The notes beneath the pieces are model-generated. The model was not told where the DNA came from. It was given only the letters and a program-made list of their open reading frames with translations, and searched no databases. A stretch of 64,000 bases of DNA from positions 272,837 through 336,836 of the forward strand of contig NZ_BNAY01000009.1 of assembly GCF_014654365.1 (NCBI RefSeq), written 5' to 3'. Numbering within the stretch: position 1 is the first letter of the stretch; each line of letters begins with the position of its first letter. Both the position numbers and the translations under genes were made by a program. Source of the stretch: Amycolatopsis oliviviridis. Lineage in GTDB: Bacteria; Actinomycetota; Actinomycetes; Mycobacteriales; Pseudonocardiaceae. Shown here in pieces: positions 26,042-34,633 of this stretch.

Positions 26042-26142
26042 CCACAGTGGACAGTCGGGCGTAACTCGAACAGGTTGGTTTTCCGTCTCGTCGTCCATGG
26101 TCGTATTACCGTGCGTTCATGATCGACAACGGGAGGTTCGCG

Positions 26143-26670
26143 ATGCGTGTCCGGTCGGTGGCCGCTTCTGTCCTGCTCGGTTGCGCGCTGTGCGTGGCGC
26201 CGGCGGCACTCGGCGCGGGCGCCCAGTCGCTCGCGATCCAGCCCTGTCCCGAGGTCAACGATCCGCCCGACTACACGATCTCCAACGGCGCCAAGGCCTG
26301 GATGAAGACGAACCTGCGCAGCGACTACCTGAAAGGGCCGGGCACGATCACCTACAACAAGACCACGACGTCCTCGGTCAACGCCTCCATCACCGGTACG
26401 ACCAGCGCCGAGGCGGGCGTCATCTTCGCCAAGGCGAGTGTCTCGCTGGCGGTGAGCGTGGGCGCGAGCTATTCGAAGTCCGATTCCTGGTCATACGCCG
26501 CGACGGTGCCCGCCGGGAAGACGTTGCGGTTGCAGCAGTACAAGGAGGGCCGCTCGTTCACCGTGCAGAAGTACCGGATAGTCCCGCCCTGCAAGGTGAA
26601 GTACCTCTGGAAGAAGAAGGCCGTCGCGCCGGTGAAGAGCCCGAGCTACCTCTGGCAGCTCGTCGGCTGA
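26143..26670 (+). CDS. Secreted hypothetical protein with beta-rich Ser/Thr core
   Basis: A 175-residue protein with a signal peptide (about 1-26), GGGAGG 7 bases before the start, and two Cys that may pair. The centre (about 75-120) is a run of Ser/Thr/Ala/Val in alternating polar-nonpolar pattern (SVNASITGTTSAEAGVIF; ASVSLAVSVGASYSKSDS). This is the look of an amphipathic beta-hairpin as in aerolysin-type pore formers. No family is recognised with certainty. The upstream ATG 26119 is less likely. Confidence 0.75.
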   Translation: MRVRSVAASVLLGCALCVAPAALGAGAQSLAIQPCPEVNDPPDYTISNGAKAWMKTNLRSDYLKGPGTITYNKTTTSSVNASITGTTSAEAGVIFAKASVSLAVSVGASYSKSDSWSYAATVPAGKTLRLQQYKEGRSFTVQKYRIVPPCKVKYLWKKKAVAPVKSPSYLWQLVG

Positions 26671-26798
26671 CCCGGTTTGGGACCGGTTACAAGACTCGCC
26701 CGCCTGATCTTGTGATCGGTCCCATGGACCCACGGTGACCGGACCGACACCCTGGGAAGGGAACGTCGCGGGCAACGGGGCCCGGGCGGAACGGGACG

Positions 26799-27635
26799 GT
26801 GACGAACATGGGGAGACTGCGCGCACGGACACTGATCGCCGGGATGGTCGCGCTCGCGGCCGTGGGCATCACGCCCGCGGCGACGGCCGCGACCGGGATC
26901 GCGGACCGGTGGAGCGAACCGGGCCCCTTCGCGGTGACCGTCGAAACCCTCGACAGCACGCACACCGTGTACCGGCCGACACGGCTGGAGAAGCACCCGG
27001 TGATCCTGTGGGGCAACGGAACCGGCGCGAACCCGAAGATCTACGACGGCCTGTTGCGCCATCTGGCCTCCCACGGTTTCGTGGTCGCGGCCGCGGACAC
27101 TCCGAACGCGGGCTCCGGCAAGGAGATGCTGGCCGGGGCGACGACGTTGATCGCCGAGAACTCCCGCCCCGGCAGCCGCTACCAGGGGAAGATCGACACC
27201 GCGCACATCGGTGCCACCGGCCACTCCCAGGGCGGTGGCGGGGCGATCGCCGCCGGTGCGGATCCCCGCGTCACCGCCACGATCCCGATCGAGCCGGGGC
27301 CGCAGGGGTCCAGCACGGCACTGAAGGGGCCCGCGTTCTTCCTCGGGGGCCAGTTCGACACCATCGTCGTTCCCGCGCTGCTGGTCGTCCCGCGCTACCG
27401 CCTCGCGGACCAGGTGCCCGCGATCTACGGCGAACTCGCCGGGGCGACCCACTTCACGCCCGTCGGTGACGGTGGCGGGTTCCGCGGCGCGATCACCGCC
27501 TGGTTCCGGTTCTGGCTTTCCGGGGATGAGCGGGCCCGGGCGGAGTTCTTCGGCCCTTCCTGCGGCTTGTGCCGCGACGGGGCGTGGTCCGACGTCCAGC
27601 GCAACGCCAAGGCCTCGGCCGTTCCCGGAGCTTGA
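26799..27635 (+). CDS. Secreted alpha/beta hydrolase (polyester hydrolase/chlorophyllase-like)
   Basis: A 278-residue protein with signal peptide (about 1-31). The nucleophile elbow is GHSQGGGG (Ser143), the oxyanion region is LWGNGTGANP (70-79), the acid is probably in GGQFDTIVVP and the base in GATHFTP. The GHSxGGGG, xxxDT and GxxHF pattern resembles the cutinase-like polyester hydrolase and chlorophyllase group; activity on polyesters is only a possibility. Two Cys near the C-terminus (GPSCGLCRDG) can form a vicinal-type disulfide. ATG 26808 is an equally good start. Confidence 0.85.
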   Translation: MTNMGRLRARTLIAGMVALAAVGITPAATAATGIADRWSEPGPFAVTVETLDSTHTVYRPTRLEKHPVILWGNGTGANPKIYDGLLRHLASHGFVVAAADTPNAGSGKEMLAGATTLIAENSRPGSRYQGKIDTAHIGATGHSQGGGGAIAAGADPRVTATIPIEPGPQGSSTALKGPAFFLGGQFDTIVVPALLVVPRYRLADQVPAIYGELAGATHFTPVGDGGGFRGAITAWFRFWLSGDERARAEFFGPSCGLCRDGAWSDVQRNAKASAVPGA

Positions 27636-27702
27636 TCGGCGATTTTGTCGGTGGTCCGGGTTAAGGTCTGCCCCAGCAGCCTGACCTGGAGGGATACCCG
27701 TC

Positions 27703-28257
27703 ATGACCACTCTCGACAACCGGCCGAACACCGCGCTCCTGGTCGTCGACGTCCAGAACGCCGTCGTCGACGAGGGCCACGAACGCGACGCCGTGGTCGC
27801 GAACATCGGCGTTCTCGTCGGCAAGGCGCGAAAGGAAGAGGTCCCGGTCGTCTGGGTGCAGCATTCCGACGAGGGGCTCGTGCACGGGAGCGAGGAATGG
27901 CGCATCGTCGCCGAACTGGTTCCCGGGGACGCCGAGCCCCGCGTCGACAAGTCCTACGGAGACTCCTTCGAGGACACCGATCTGGAGAAGGTGCTGGCCG
28001 AACGCGGCGTCGGGCGTCTCGTGGTCGTCGGGGCGGAGACCGACGCCTGCATCCGCTCGACGTTGCACGGCGCCCTGGTCCGCGGGTACGACGCGACGCT
28101 GGTCGGCGACGCGCACACGACGGTGGACAAGACGGAATGGGGAGCGCCGACGCCGGAGCAGGTCATCGCGCACACGAACCTGTACTGGCGTTACCAGGCG
28201 GCGCCGGGCCGGAAGGGAGGGACGGTCAAGACCGAAGACGTCGAATTCAGCGGCTGA
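27703..28257 (+). CDS. Isochorismatase-like cysteine hydrolase
   Basis: A 184-residue protein of the isochorismatase/nicotinamidase superfamily with the triad Asp16 (LLVVDVQNAV), Lys83 (VDKSYGDSF) and Cys116 (GAETDACIRSTLHGAL). The substrate is not determined by sequence. GGAGGGAT precedes the start. It ends six bases from the end of the convergent phosphatase gene. Confidence 0.93.
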   Translation: MTTLDNRPNTALLVVDVQNAVVDEGHERDAVVANIGVLVGKARKEEVPVVWVQHSDEGLVHGSEEWRIVAELVPGDAEPRVDKSYGDSFEDTDLEKVLAERGVGRLVVVGAETDACIRSTLHGALVRGYDATLVGDAHTTVDKTEWGAPTPEQVIAHTNLYWRYQAAPGRKGGTVKTEDVEFSG

Positions 28258-28263
28258 ACCGAC

Positions 28264-29700
28264 TCACGGGAGGCTCGGCCAGCGAGCGATCAGCAGACCG
28301 GCGTCGCCGGTGAAACCGTTGCGGCAGTGGGTTTTCGCCGCCTGAAGCACGCGCCGGACGGTTTCGGGTGGCACATGCCCGGCGTGGGCTTCCAGGCATC
28401 CGGCGAGCGGGAACCGTTCGCCATCGGCGGAACACACGGCCGAGAGGCCTTCGGTGTACAGGGCCAGGAGATCCCCGGGCCTCAGCCGGGTGGTCACGAT
28501 CCGGCGTGGCAGCCCGGTACCGAACGGCGGGTGCTGCGCACTGTCCACTGTGGTCTGTTCGTGGTCGGCGCCGAGGATGAGCGGCGGTTCCCCGCCCGCG
28601 TCGAGGTAACGCAGCGTGCCGGCGGCCAGGTTCAGCTCGGCCAGCGTGCCGCGTACCAGGGTGCCGTGGCCGAACCGCGCCGACAGTTCTTCGCTGACAG
28701 CGGTCTCCTGTCCGCGGAGCCCGAGACCTTCGCCGCGAGCGGATCGACTGGCCGCGAGTGCCGCGGAGACCGCGAGTCCCGCGCGGGCGGCTTCACGTCC
28801 GGCGTCGAAGATCGCCAGCCACGCCGTCTTCTCTGACAGGGCGTAGTCGAAAGTGACGCCGCGAACGTCGTAGACGGGTTCGATTCCGCCCGCCACCGCG
28901 ATGTCGTGCGTCGAAGCGGTCGACGGGGGCAGATTCCGCCGGAGCAGCTCCGCGGTCGGGCCGAGCCGTTGATGCCGCAGCAGCGCGTCGAAGCCCTCGC
29001 CGTACCTCCTCGCGCCGGCGAGGAGGTGGCCGGACAGCGAAGCCAGCCATCGGCACTGGGTTCGCACGGCGGGGTCGTTCAGGTCGATGTCCGCGTCGGC
29101 TTCGACTTCGAGCACGCCCAGGCGTTCGTCGCCGTCCAGCAGGACGGTCCACAACCGCGGTGCTCCCGGCTCCTCGGCGATCATGGTGTCGGCGTGCCGA
29201 AACGCCCGGCCGGCGGTGGTGGCCTCGATGGCCAGCGGCACCCGATCGGGTGCCGACCCGCCGGGAAGCGGGATGAGCTGCCGCTGCTCCTGGTCGACCA
29301 GGTAGACGGCGATCTCCAGGTCCAGTGCGCGGCCCGCCCCGGCGATGATCCCGGGCAGGCGCTCGGGTGGGGCCCGGTGGGCGCTGCCGAGGAGGTCCAC
29401 CAGCGCGGCCAAGGGACCGTGAGGGCGGGTGTTCTCGCCGGTCTCGCGGCTGTACGGCGCTTGGCGTACGCCGGAGACCTCTTCGAGGCGCTCGTTGACC
29501 GCGTGGGCCACCATGTCCCGTTGGATCCTGGGCAGCGGGACCAGACCCTGCAGGAACGCCTCCAATTCGAGCTCGCTGACGTCTCCGCCCAGCGCGAAAT
29601 ACCTCAGCCACAGCTGTTCCAGGGTGAGCCCGGTCTGCGCGAAGCAGGCCGCGACGATCCGGCGTTGCTCCTCTGCCTGGAGCGAGGCCACGGTGATCAC
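28264..29700 (-). CDS. PP2C/SpoIIE-type phosphatase with regulatory N-terminus
   Basis: From GTG 29700 the protein has 478 residues: an N-terminal helical segment (EEQRRIVAACFAQTGLTLEQ; LEAFLQGLVPLPRIQRDMVA), a GAF-like middle (DLEIAVYLVDQEQRQLIPLPG) and a C-terminal SpoIIE/RsbU-like domain (about 270-478). In active PP2C/SpoIIE enzymes Asp residues bind metal. Here the usual DxxGHG is FDAGREAARAG and the final YTDGL is YTEGL, so the metal site is altered. It probably acts in an anti-sigma/anti-anti-sigma switch. ATG 29757 would add 19 residues but their codons look non-coding and cover a sigma-B-like promoter. Divergent from a GAF-ANTAR gene. Confidence 0.85.
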   Translation of the reverse strand: MITVASLQAEEQRRIVAACFAQTGLTLEQLWLRYFALGGDVSELELEAFLQGLVPLPRIQRDMVAHAVNERLEEVSGVRQAPYSRETGENTRPHGPLAALVDLLGSAHRAPPERLPGIIAGAGRALDLEIAVYLVDQEQRQLIPLPGGSAPDRVPLAIEATTAGRAFRHADTMIAEEPGAPRLWTVLLDGDERLGVLEVEADADIDLNDPAVRTQCRWLASLSGHLLAGARRYGEGFDALLRHQRLGPTAELLRRNLPPSTASTHDIAVAGGIEPVYDVRGVTFDYALSEKTAWLAIFDAGREAARAGLAVSAALAASRSARGEGLGLRGQETAVSEELSARFGHGTLVRGTLAELNLAAGTLRYLDAGGEPPLILGADHEQTTVDSAQHPPFGTGLPRRIVTTRLRPGDLLALYTEGLSAVCSADGERFPLAGCLEAHAGHVPPETVRRVLQAAKTHCRNGFTGDAGLLIARWPSLP

Positions 29701-29729
29701 CCCCGGGTTCTCGGCAACGTGAGACCCGG

Positions 29730-29755
29730 ATACCAACCGGCGCCCGATGTGAAAC
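29730..29755 (-). promoter_or_regulatory. Sigma-B/F-like promoter upstream of phosphatase gene
   Basis: On the minus strand GTTT (29755-29752), a 16-base spacer and TGGTAT (29735-29730) match the actinomycete stress sigma consensus GNNT-N14-16-GGGTAT except for one base. The transcript would begin about 20 bases before GTG 29700. Match seen by eye; sigma assignment is inference. Confidence 0.45.
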
Positions 29756-29808
29756 ATGAGGAAGCACCCGAGTGGGTACCTCGTCCGGGAGAGGACAGGA
29801 GGCGCGCC

Positions 29809-30570
29809 ATGAACCGAGAGGAGCCGGTGGCCGGTGTGCTGCCGCACGACGAGGTGAACAGCGCTCTCCACGCGCTGAACGACATTTTCGACGGCGAGGA
29901 CGATCTCGAGCTGCTTCTGCGGCAGGTCTGCAGTCAGGTGGCCCGCGCCGTGCCGGGCGTGGACGAGGTGTCCATCACCCTGCTCCGTGACGGTCACCCG
30001 CACACCGCCGTGTCGACCGACCAACGCGCCATCGAACTCGATCACGACCAGTACCGGCTGGGGAACGGTCCTTGCCTGGAAGCGGGCAATAGCGGGGAAC
30101 TCGTGCGCGTCGCCGTCGGCGAATCGGCCGAACGCTGGCCGGAGTTCGTTTTCGCCGCCAGGCGGGCCGGTTTCGCCAGCTTCCTGGCCGCGCCGCTGTC
30201 GGTGAGTGAGCATCTCGCGGGCGCGGTGAACTGCTACGGGATCCAGGACGACGGCTACGCCGAACTCGACGCGCGGCTGCTGGAGATCTACACGACCGCG
30301 GTCGAGGCGATCTTGCGGATCTACGCGCGTTACCTCGACGCCAGGACGACGATCGGGCAACTGCGGACCGCGCTGACCTCCCGGGCCGTCATCGACCAGG
30401 CCAAAGGGGTGCTCATGGCCGTGCGCCGGGTCGACGAGGACGAGGCCTTCTCGTTGCTGGTGGTCCAGTCCCAGCGGGAGAACGTCAAGTTACGCCAGGT
30501 GGCGGAACGGTTCATCGACGGCGTGACCGGAAGAGGCGATCCGGGACGGGCCGAACGTGGGTCGCGGTAG
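29809..30570 (+). CDS. GAF and ANTAR domain protein
   Basis: A 253-residue protein: GAF domain (about 30-165, with DEVSITLLRDGHPHTAVST and YRLGNGPCLEA) and C-terminal ANTAR RNA-binding domain (about 180-240, LRTALTSRAVIDQAKGVLMA; DEDEAFSLLVVQSQRENVKL). ANTAR proteins bind paired hairpins in nascent RNA and prevent termination. Strong ribosome site ACAGGAGG. A -10-like GGGTAC (29774-29779) lies upstream without a matching -35. Confidence 0.93.
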   Translation: MNREEPVAGVLPHDEVNSALHALNDIFDGEDDLELLLRQVCSQVARAVPGVDEVSITLLRDGHPHTAVSTDQRAIELDHDQYRLGNGPCLEAGNSGELVRVAVGESAERWPEFVFAARRAGFASFLAAPLSVSEHLAGAVNCYGIQDDGYAELDARLLEIYTTAVEAILRIYARYLDARTTIGQLRTALTSRAVIDQAKGVLMAVRRVDEDEAFSLLVVQSQRENVKLRQVAERFIDGVTGRGDPGRAERGSR

Positions 30571-30752
30571 GCGGGGTGATCGCACTCGGCTAAGGTCGGC
30601 TTCCGAAAGCGGTTCTGAGCGTTGAGAAGTTAGCGCCGATCCGCCGGTAACCGGGTTGGTTGCGGCGGTTGATGGTGCGCGCTCGGCGCCGGTTCCCGCC
30701 GGTGACTCCCGTGGTGCATCACGCCGATGTACAGAAGTGGGAGAGGCGGGCT

Positions 30753-31577
30753 TTGGCCGATGAAATCGACTGGCAGCAGGACAAGAACCGATTCGTCGAG
30801 GGTGTCGGCGACGGCGACCTGCCGGTGATCTCCGAAAACGGCGCCCGGCTCATCGCCGGGCCACTTGTCAACCAGTTCGTCGCCCTGACCAGGGCGTTGC
30901 TGGATTCCGGCTCGGTCGCCGCGGTACTCGAACGAGTGGTCTTCGCGACGCGGGACCTGGTACCCGGCGCGGATCTGGTGAGTGTCACCCTCCTCGATCC
31001 GGACGGCGGGTTCCACACGCCCGTGCGGACCGACGAGATCGCCGGGGAACTGGATCAGTTGCAGTACCAGTACGGCGAGGGCGCCTGTGTCGAAGCGGCG
31101 CGGGTTTCGGGGCCGGCGGCGGCCTTCAGCGACAACCTGGCCGAAGACGCCCGCTGGCCGCGCTTCGGACCGGCCGCCGCGGCGCTCGGTTTCCACTCGC
31201 TGGTTTCGACGGCTTTGCTGCCGGAAGCGTCGAGTTCGGATCTCTCCGGCGCGCTGAACGTCTACTCACGGCGTCCGTTCGGCATCGCCAGGCCCGACCG
31301 GGACGTGTTGCTGTTGCTGGCGACGCACGCGTCGCTGGCGTTGGCGACCACGCACGCGGTCACGCGCGGTCAGCTCCAGGAGGAACAGCTCCAGCAGGCG
31401 CTGGACAGCAGGGACGCGATCGGGCAGGCCAAGGGCATCCTGATGGCGAGGCGCGGGATCGACGCGGCGGAGGCGTTCGAGGTGCTGCGGCACACGTCGC
31501 AGAACATGAACATCAAACTCCGGGAACTGGCGGAGATGTTGTCCAAGCGGCATACGGAACTGCAACTGCCCGACTGA
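30753..31577 (+). CDS. GAF and ANTAR domain protein (second copy)
   Basis: A 274-residue GAF-ANTAR protein from TTG 30753, chosen because GGGAGAGG lies 6 bases upstream and GC-biased codons begin there. The GAF domain runs about 45-185 (ADLVSVTLLDPDGGFHTPVR; YQYGEGACVEAARV). The ANTAR domain runs about 205-265 (LQQALDSRDAIGQAKGILMA; AAEAFEVLRHTSQNMNIKL). It is paralogous to the preceding gene, which suggests a small regulatory island with the SpoIIE-like phosphatase. Upstream in-frame starts (ATG 30672) give a longer form. Confidence 0.88.
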   Translation: MADEIDWQQDKNRFVEGVGDGDLPVISENGARLIAGPLVNQFVALTRALLDSGSVAAVLERVVFATRDLVPGADLVSVTLLDPDGGFHTPVRTDEIAGELDQLQYQYGEGACVEAARVSGPAAAFSDNLAEDARWPRFGPAAAALGFHSLVSTALLPEASSSDLSGALNVYSRRPFGIARPDRDVLLLLATHASLALATTHAVTRGQLQEEQLQQALDSRDAIGQAKGILMARRGIDAAEAFEVLRHTSQNMNIKLRELAEMLSKRHTELQLPD

Positions 31578-31605
31578 CCGGGCGGGCGCCACTACGATCG
31601 TGATC

Positions 31606-32469
31606 ATGGCTTTCGGTGACCTGGAATTGTCGCGGACGTACGAGTGGCGAGGCCGTTCGGTGGCGTGGGAACGCCTCGGCGAAGGCGCCCCGGTGGTGCT
31701 GTGCCACGGGACACCGTGGTCGGCGCAGCTGTGGGCGCCTTTCGCGCGAGCGCTCAGCGAGGAGTTCGCCGTCCACGTCTGGGACATGCCGGGCTACGGC
31801 CGCTCGTCGAAGGAGCCCGGCCACGCCGTCGATCTCGGGACGCAGGCCGAACTCTTCGCGGACCTCCTCGGGCATTGGGGGCTGACGGCTCCGCATGTGA
31901 TCGCCCACGACTACGGCGGGGCCGTTTCCCTGCGCGCGAAGCTGCTGCACGGCGCCGAGTACGCCTCGCTCGCGTTGGTGGACGTCGTCGCGTTGCGGCC
32001 GTGGGGGTCGGAATTCTTCCGGCTCGTCGCGGAGAACGCCGAGGTCTTCCAGGCGCAGCCTCCGACAGTGCACAGAGGTGCCCTGGAGGCCTACATCGGG
32101 ACTGCCTCCCATCGTGGTCTCACCGGCGCGCAACTGGACACGCTGACCGGCCCCTGGCTGGACGCGGAGGGGCAACGCGCCTTCTACCGGCAGATCGCCG
32201 AAGCGGACGTCCGGTACACCGACGAGATCCAGGACCGCTATCCGGAACTCACGTTGCCGGTGAAGGTGATCTGGGGTGCCGACGACACCTGGATCCCGGT
32301 GGACAGGGCGGAACAGCTCGCGAACGCGATTCCCGGCGCCCTTCTCGACGTCATTCCGGACGCCGGGCATCTGATCCAGTTCGACGCGCCCGTCGAACTG
32401 GCCTTTTCCCTGCATCGGTGGCTCACCGCGGAAGTGGACCGGTGGGGACCCGGCGGGAGCGGACGCTGA
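31606..32469 (+). CDS. Alpha/beta hydrolase with Asp nucleophile (epoxide hydrolase-like)
   Basis: A 287-residue hydrolase. The oxyanion motif is HGTP (34-37) and the nucleophile elbow is AHDYGG with Asp102 where esterases have Ser. This is typical of epoxide hydrolases and haloalkane dehalogenases. The acid is probably in GADDTWIP and the base is His in PDAGHLIQFDAP. GTG 31600 is an alternative start; no clear ribosome site is seen. Confidence 0.88.
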   Translation: MAFGDLELSRTYEWRGRSVAWERLGEGAPVVLCHGTPWSAQLWAPFARALSEEFAVHVWDMPGYGRSSKEPGHAVDLGTQAELFADLLGHWGLTAPHVIAHDYGGAVSLRAKLLHGAEYASLALVDVVALRPWGSEFFRLVAENAEVFQAQPPTVHRGALEAYIGTASHRGLTGAQLDTLTGPWLDAEGQRAFYRQIAEADVRYTDEIQDRYPELTLPVKVIWGADDTWIPVDRAEQLANAIPGALLDVIPDAGHLIQFDAPVELAFSLHRWLTAEVDRWGPGGSGR

Positions 32470-32506
32470 AACGCCCCGGGAAGATCAACATCGTTTCATT
32501 CGGATA

Positions 32507-32848
32507 TTAGAAGTCGTCTACGTGATATCCCGCGACGTAGGCGTTCGCGAGCAGCCCGCCGCGACATTCGGCGGTCGACGTGCCGAAGCCGACCGGAACC
32601 CAATGCCCGACGGTGAACCACAAGGATGATCCCGAAGCGCAATGGGCGACCACCCGATAGGTTTCCGAGTGTCTCGGCAGAGAGAAGCAGGTCAGGGAAA
32701 TCGCCTCACCGAAGACGATTCCGTAACGGTTGCTGTCGCATCCGTAGGGCGGGAACTGGCCTTCGGTCGCCGCGGAGGCCGGTGTGGCCGCCAGGAATCC
32801 GGCCGCCGAAAAGGCGGCCATGACTAAAGCGGCGATTTTCTTCTTCAT
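32507..32848 (-). CDS. Small secreted four-cysteine protein
   Basis: A 113-residue protein with a clean signal peptide (MKKKIAALVMAAFSAAGFLA, cleavage after ASA near 27) and a mature part of ~86 residues with four Cys that could form two disulfides, plus many Gly and aromatic residues (SSLWFTVGHWVPVGFG). GGGAG precedes the start. No family recognised; size and shape recall secreted inhibitors or lectin-like proteins, but this is only an impression. Confidence 0.75.
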   Translation of the reverse strand: MKKKIAALVMAAFSAAGFLAATPASAATEGQFPPYGCDSNRYGIVFGEAISLTCFSLPRHSETYRVVAHCASGSSLWFTVGHWVPVGFGTSTAECRGGLLANAYVAGYHVDDF

Positions 32849-33013
32849 TGCTTTCTCCCGCGGTTAGTTCCCAATGGAAAGCTCAGATTAGCCGCACGGA
32901 AGAATTGTCGTGAATTCATCGGGCAGGTGAAAGGAGAACGCGTGCGGTGAGCCACGCTGCTCCGAAAGAGCGTCCCCCGACCCTCTTCTGAGTCTCCTGG
33001 CTCCCCTTTCGGC

Positions 33014-34552
33014 CTAGCGTCGCCGGTACTGCGCGGGAGACGTGATCGTGGCCCGGTCCTCGTAGGATCCCGGCTTCCCGCGGTCGACGTGGAAGGTCGT
33101 CAGGGTGCTCACCGGCGAACGCGGGTCTCGCCGGTCGCCGATCACCCGCATGTGGGTGCTCCAGCGCCGGGGAGTGACCTCGTAGACGTCGTAGCCGTAC
33201 CGGTCGCCTTCGAAGTACTTGAGGTGCGGGTTCGCCGCGCCCATCTTCGGCCCGTTGGTGGCGTTCCATTCGGGGGAGTAGGCGCCGGAGGTGACCGAAT
33301 GCGCGGTGAACTCCGTGCCGATCACCGGGGTGGACGGATCCGCGAAGTCGGGGCGGATGTCGTCGACGAACGCGGAGTGCCAGTCGCCGGTGATCACCAC
33401 GAGGTCTTCGAGGCCGCTCTGGGCCACGTGGGTCAGCACCTCCTTGCGCTCGGCGAGGAAGCCGTCCCACTGGTCCGTGAACATGTAGCCGCCGCCACCC
33501 GGCTTCGCGAGCTGGCTCAACATGATCGAGTTCACCCAGCAGTGCCACGCCTCGCCCGCGCCGGTCACCTGATCCTTGAGCCACCCCTTCTGGTCCGCGC
33601 CGAGGATCGTCCCGTCGGGCAGGTTCTGCGCCGACCGGTACTGCCGAAGATCCAAAATGGACACCTCCAGCAAGTCGCCCCAGCGGCGCTGCCGGTGGAT
33701 CCTCGGCGTCGAGGGGTGGTCGGGCCGCACCGGCATGTGCTCGAACCAGGCTTGATACGCGGCCGAACGCCGGGCCTGCAGTGAAGGGGTGGTCCCGCTG
33801 TAGTCGTTGACGACCTCGTGATCGTCCCAGGTGATGAACCAGGGGTGGGCCGCGTGGGCGTCCCGGAGCGAGGGGTCGGACTTGTAGAGCGCGTGCCGCC
33901 GCCGGTACGCCGGCAGCGTCAGCACCTCGGGACCTTCGTGGTCGCGCAGCGGATTCCCGCCCACCTGACCGTGTTCGTAGACGTAGTCGCCGAGGTGGAC
34001 GACGAAATCGAGGTCCTCGCGCGCGATCCCGGCGTGCGCCGCGTAGAACCCGTCGTGGAACGCCTGGCAGTTCGCCGAGGCGAACCGCACCCGCCGGACC
34101 GGCCCGACCGGTGCCGTGCGGGTGCGCCCGATCCGGCTGACCTTGCCAAGCGCCTGGAAGCGGTAGTAGTACTGTGAGCCCGGCTCCAGCCCGGACACCG
34201 GGACATGGACGCTGTGCCCGAGCCCGGCGGTGGCCGCCGTCGTCCCGCGGGCCACCCGGCGGCGGAACCCGCGGTCGGTGGCGACCTCCCAGGCGACCTC
34301 GACCGTGTCGTCCAGCGGCTGCTCGAACTCCATCGGCTTCGGCGCGAGCCTGGTCCAGAGGGCGACGCCGTACGGCACCGGGTCGCCGGACGCGACGCCG
34401 AGCGTGAACGGCGCCTCGTCCCAGGTCGCGCCCAGCGCCGCCGCGGCCTCCTCCGCCTGCGCGACCGTCATCCGCGAGCTCAACGGCCAGGCCAGCCCCA
34501 GCGCACCGGCGGTGGCGGCGCCTCGTAACATGTCCCGGCGGTTGACGGACAT
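33014..34552 (-). CDS. phoD: Alkaline phosphatase D (PhoD) family protein
   Basis: A 512-residue protein with a Tat signal (NRRDMLRGAATAGALGLAW). An N-terminal Fn3-like domain (LGVASGDPVPYGVALWTRL) is followed by the metallophosphatase domain: VHLGDYVYE, ITWDDHEVVNDY, VITGDWHSAF and the C-terminal HLKYFEGDRYGYDVYEV. PhoD is a Ca/Fe-dependent phosphodi/monoesterase usually induced by phosphate starvation. I see no clear PHO box upstream. The start has GAGGAG 9 bases before it. Confidence 0.93.
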   Translation of the reverse strand: MSVNRRDMLRGAATAGALGLAWPLSSRMTVAQAEEAAAALGATWDEAPFTLGVASGDPVPYGVALWTRLAPKPMEFEQPLDDTVEVAWEVATDRGFRRRVARGTTAATAGLGHSVHVPVSGLEPGSQYYYRFQALGKVSRIGRTRTAPVGPVRRVRFASANCQAFHDGFYAAHAGIAREDLDFVVHLGDYVYEHGQVGGNPLRDHEGPEVLTLPAYRRRHALYKSDPSLRDAHAAHPWFITWDDHEVVNDYSGTTPSLQARRSAAYQAWFEHMPVRPDHPSTPRIHRQRRWGDLLEVSILDLRQYRSAQNLPDGTILGADQKGWLKDQVTGAGEAWHCWVNSIMLSQLAKPGGGGYMFTDQWDGFLAERKEVLTHVAQSGLEDLVVITGDWHSAFVDDIRPDFADPSTPVIGTEFTAHSVTSGAYSPEWNATNGPKMGAANPHLKYFEGDRYGYDVYEVTPRRWSTHMRVIGDRRDPRSPVSTLTTFHVDRGKPGSYEDRATITSPAQYRRR

Positions 34553-34633
34553 CGGTGGTCTCCTCGGTTCGGCGGATCGCTCTCCGACACCGAACACCGC
34601 CGAGATGGCCGGAGGCCAACGCGAGGACGAACA

